A stretch of 7,126 nucleotides of DNA, taken from assembly GCA_016203825.1 (NCBI GenBank), contig JACQMA010000132.1:1-7126 (forward strand). Reading direction: 5' to 3'. Positions 6,931-7,126 of the stretch are shown one piece after another. The stretch's first letter is position 1. Each line of letters begins with the position of its first letter. Source of the stretch: Deltaproteobacteria bacterium. GTDB taxonomy: Bacteria; UBA10199; 2-02-FULL-44-16. The translations under genes were made by a program, and so were the position numbers. The notes under the pieces were generated by a model. The model made no database searches and was not told the DNA's origin. It saw nothing but the letters and a program-made list of their open reading frames with translations.

Positions 6931-7126
6931 TGTTGACAAAAGTATCAAAACGCCGGCTTTGGTTTGCTAATCTGCTGATTTTTTCGCTTTTCCCCCTCAT
7001 TGGCTTTCAACTAATCCGTCTCGGCATTTTCCACCGGAGCGATTTGCTCGAGCTCGCCGAGCGCCAGCACAGCCTGTTGGTCAAAATCCAGCCAAAGCGC
7101 GGCAACATTTTTGACCGCAATCACAA
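6930..7126 (+). CDS. ftsI: FtsI-like class B penicillin-binding protein, N-terminus (3'-truncated by the window edge)
   Basis: Septal peptidoglycan transpeptidases of this family are anchored in the inner membrane by one N-terminal segment. ATG 6930 overlaps the bamA-frame stop by one base (TAATG); no clear Shine-Dalgarno sequence precedes it. Sixty-five complete codons are visible. They show a short basic start (MLTKVSKRR), a membrane segment about 10-29 (LWFANLLIFSLFPLIGFQLI), then LAERQHSLLVKIQPKRGNIFDRN (42-64). The last part is the opening of the class B dimerisation domain, whose signature is P-x-RGxIxDRNG. LAERQH favours FtsI/PBP3 over the elongation-type PBP2, but the catalytic Ser-x-x-Lys region is outside the window, so the subtype is provisional. 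ftsI normally sits in the division and cell-wall cluster after rsmH and ftsL; neither is here. Confidence 0.78.
   Translation, partial: MLTKVSKRRLWFANLLIFSLFPLIGFQLIRLGIFHRSDLLELAERQHSLLVKIQPKRGNIFDRNH

Noticed and set aside
6394..6948. 184-codon minus-strand frame opposite bamA and the ftsI start
   Set aside because: It spans the junction but lies opposite a clear signal peptide and POTRA frame, and no family is recognisable in it.
6905..6970. Small frame from ATG 6905 (MHKPKHRANVDKSIK...) across the junction
   Set aside because: It has only about 21 codons, no ribosome binding site, and matches neither FtsL nor BamA. It was considered as an FtsL remnant but nothing supports that.

Overview
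The window comes from a Gram-negative (diderm) bacterium. It carries outer-membrane machinery: a lipoprotein-releasing ABC transporter, the start of the outer-membrane assembly protein BamA, and a signal peptide for export. The order lysS, lolC/E, lolD, bamA is the arrangement I know from Deltaproteobacteria-like lineages such as Geobacter. There, bamA is normally followed by ompH/skp, lpxD, fabZ and lpxA. Base composition looks moderately GC-rich and coding density is high. I cannot name the species; an uncultivated deltaproteobacterium-like lineage is a guess. All genes are on the + strand, and no gene-free stretch exceeds about 65 bases.

Region 1-1089 is the C-terminal three quarters of an NAD(P)-dependent aldehyde dehydrogenase, cut by the window edge. 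Region 1152-1664 is an unrecognised 170-residue soluble protein with a strong ribosome binding site. Region 1708-3195 is a complete class II lysyl-tRNA synthetase.

Region 3201-6277 encodes an apparently complete LolCDE-type transporter: two different permease subunits followed by the ATPase. The genes are 5 bases from lysS, overlap by 8 bases, and are separated by 1 base, which is typical of a translationally coupled operon. The transporter extracts mature lipoproteins from the inner membrane for delivery to the outer membrane. BamA, encoded next and overlapping lolD by 4 bases, would insert outer-membrane beta-barrels, so the cluster serves envelope biogenesis.

Region 6274-6930 is the anomaly. 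The bamA reading frame is normal through the signal peptide, POTRA1, POTRA2 and the first half of POTRA3, then stops after 218 residues without a barrel. At the stop, in a TAATG overlap, begins the N-terminus of a class B penicillin-binding protein that resembles FtsI. This is either a real rearrangement that destroyed this bamA copy or an assembly join.

I did not find a new defence, mobile or signalling system here. The points most worth checking are the bamA/ftsI junction, a dispersed-repeat-like sequence read in frame inside lolC, and an Arg in place of a near-invariant Gly in the LolD ATPase.
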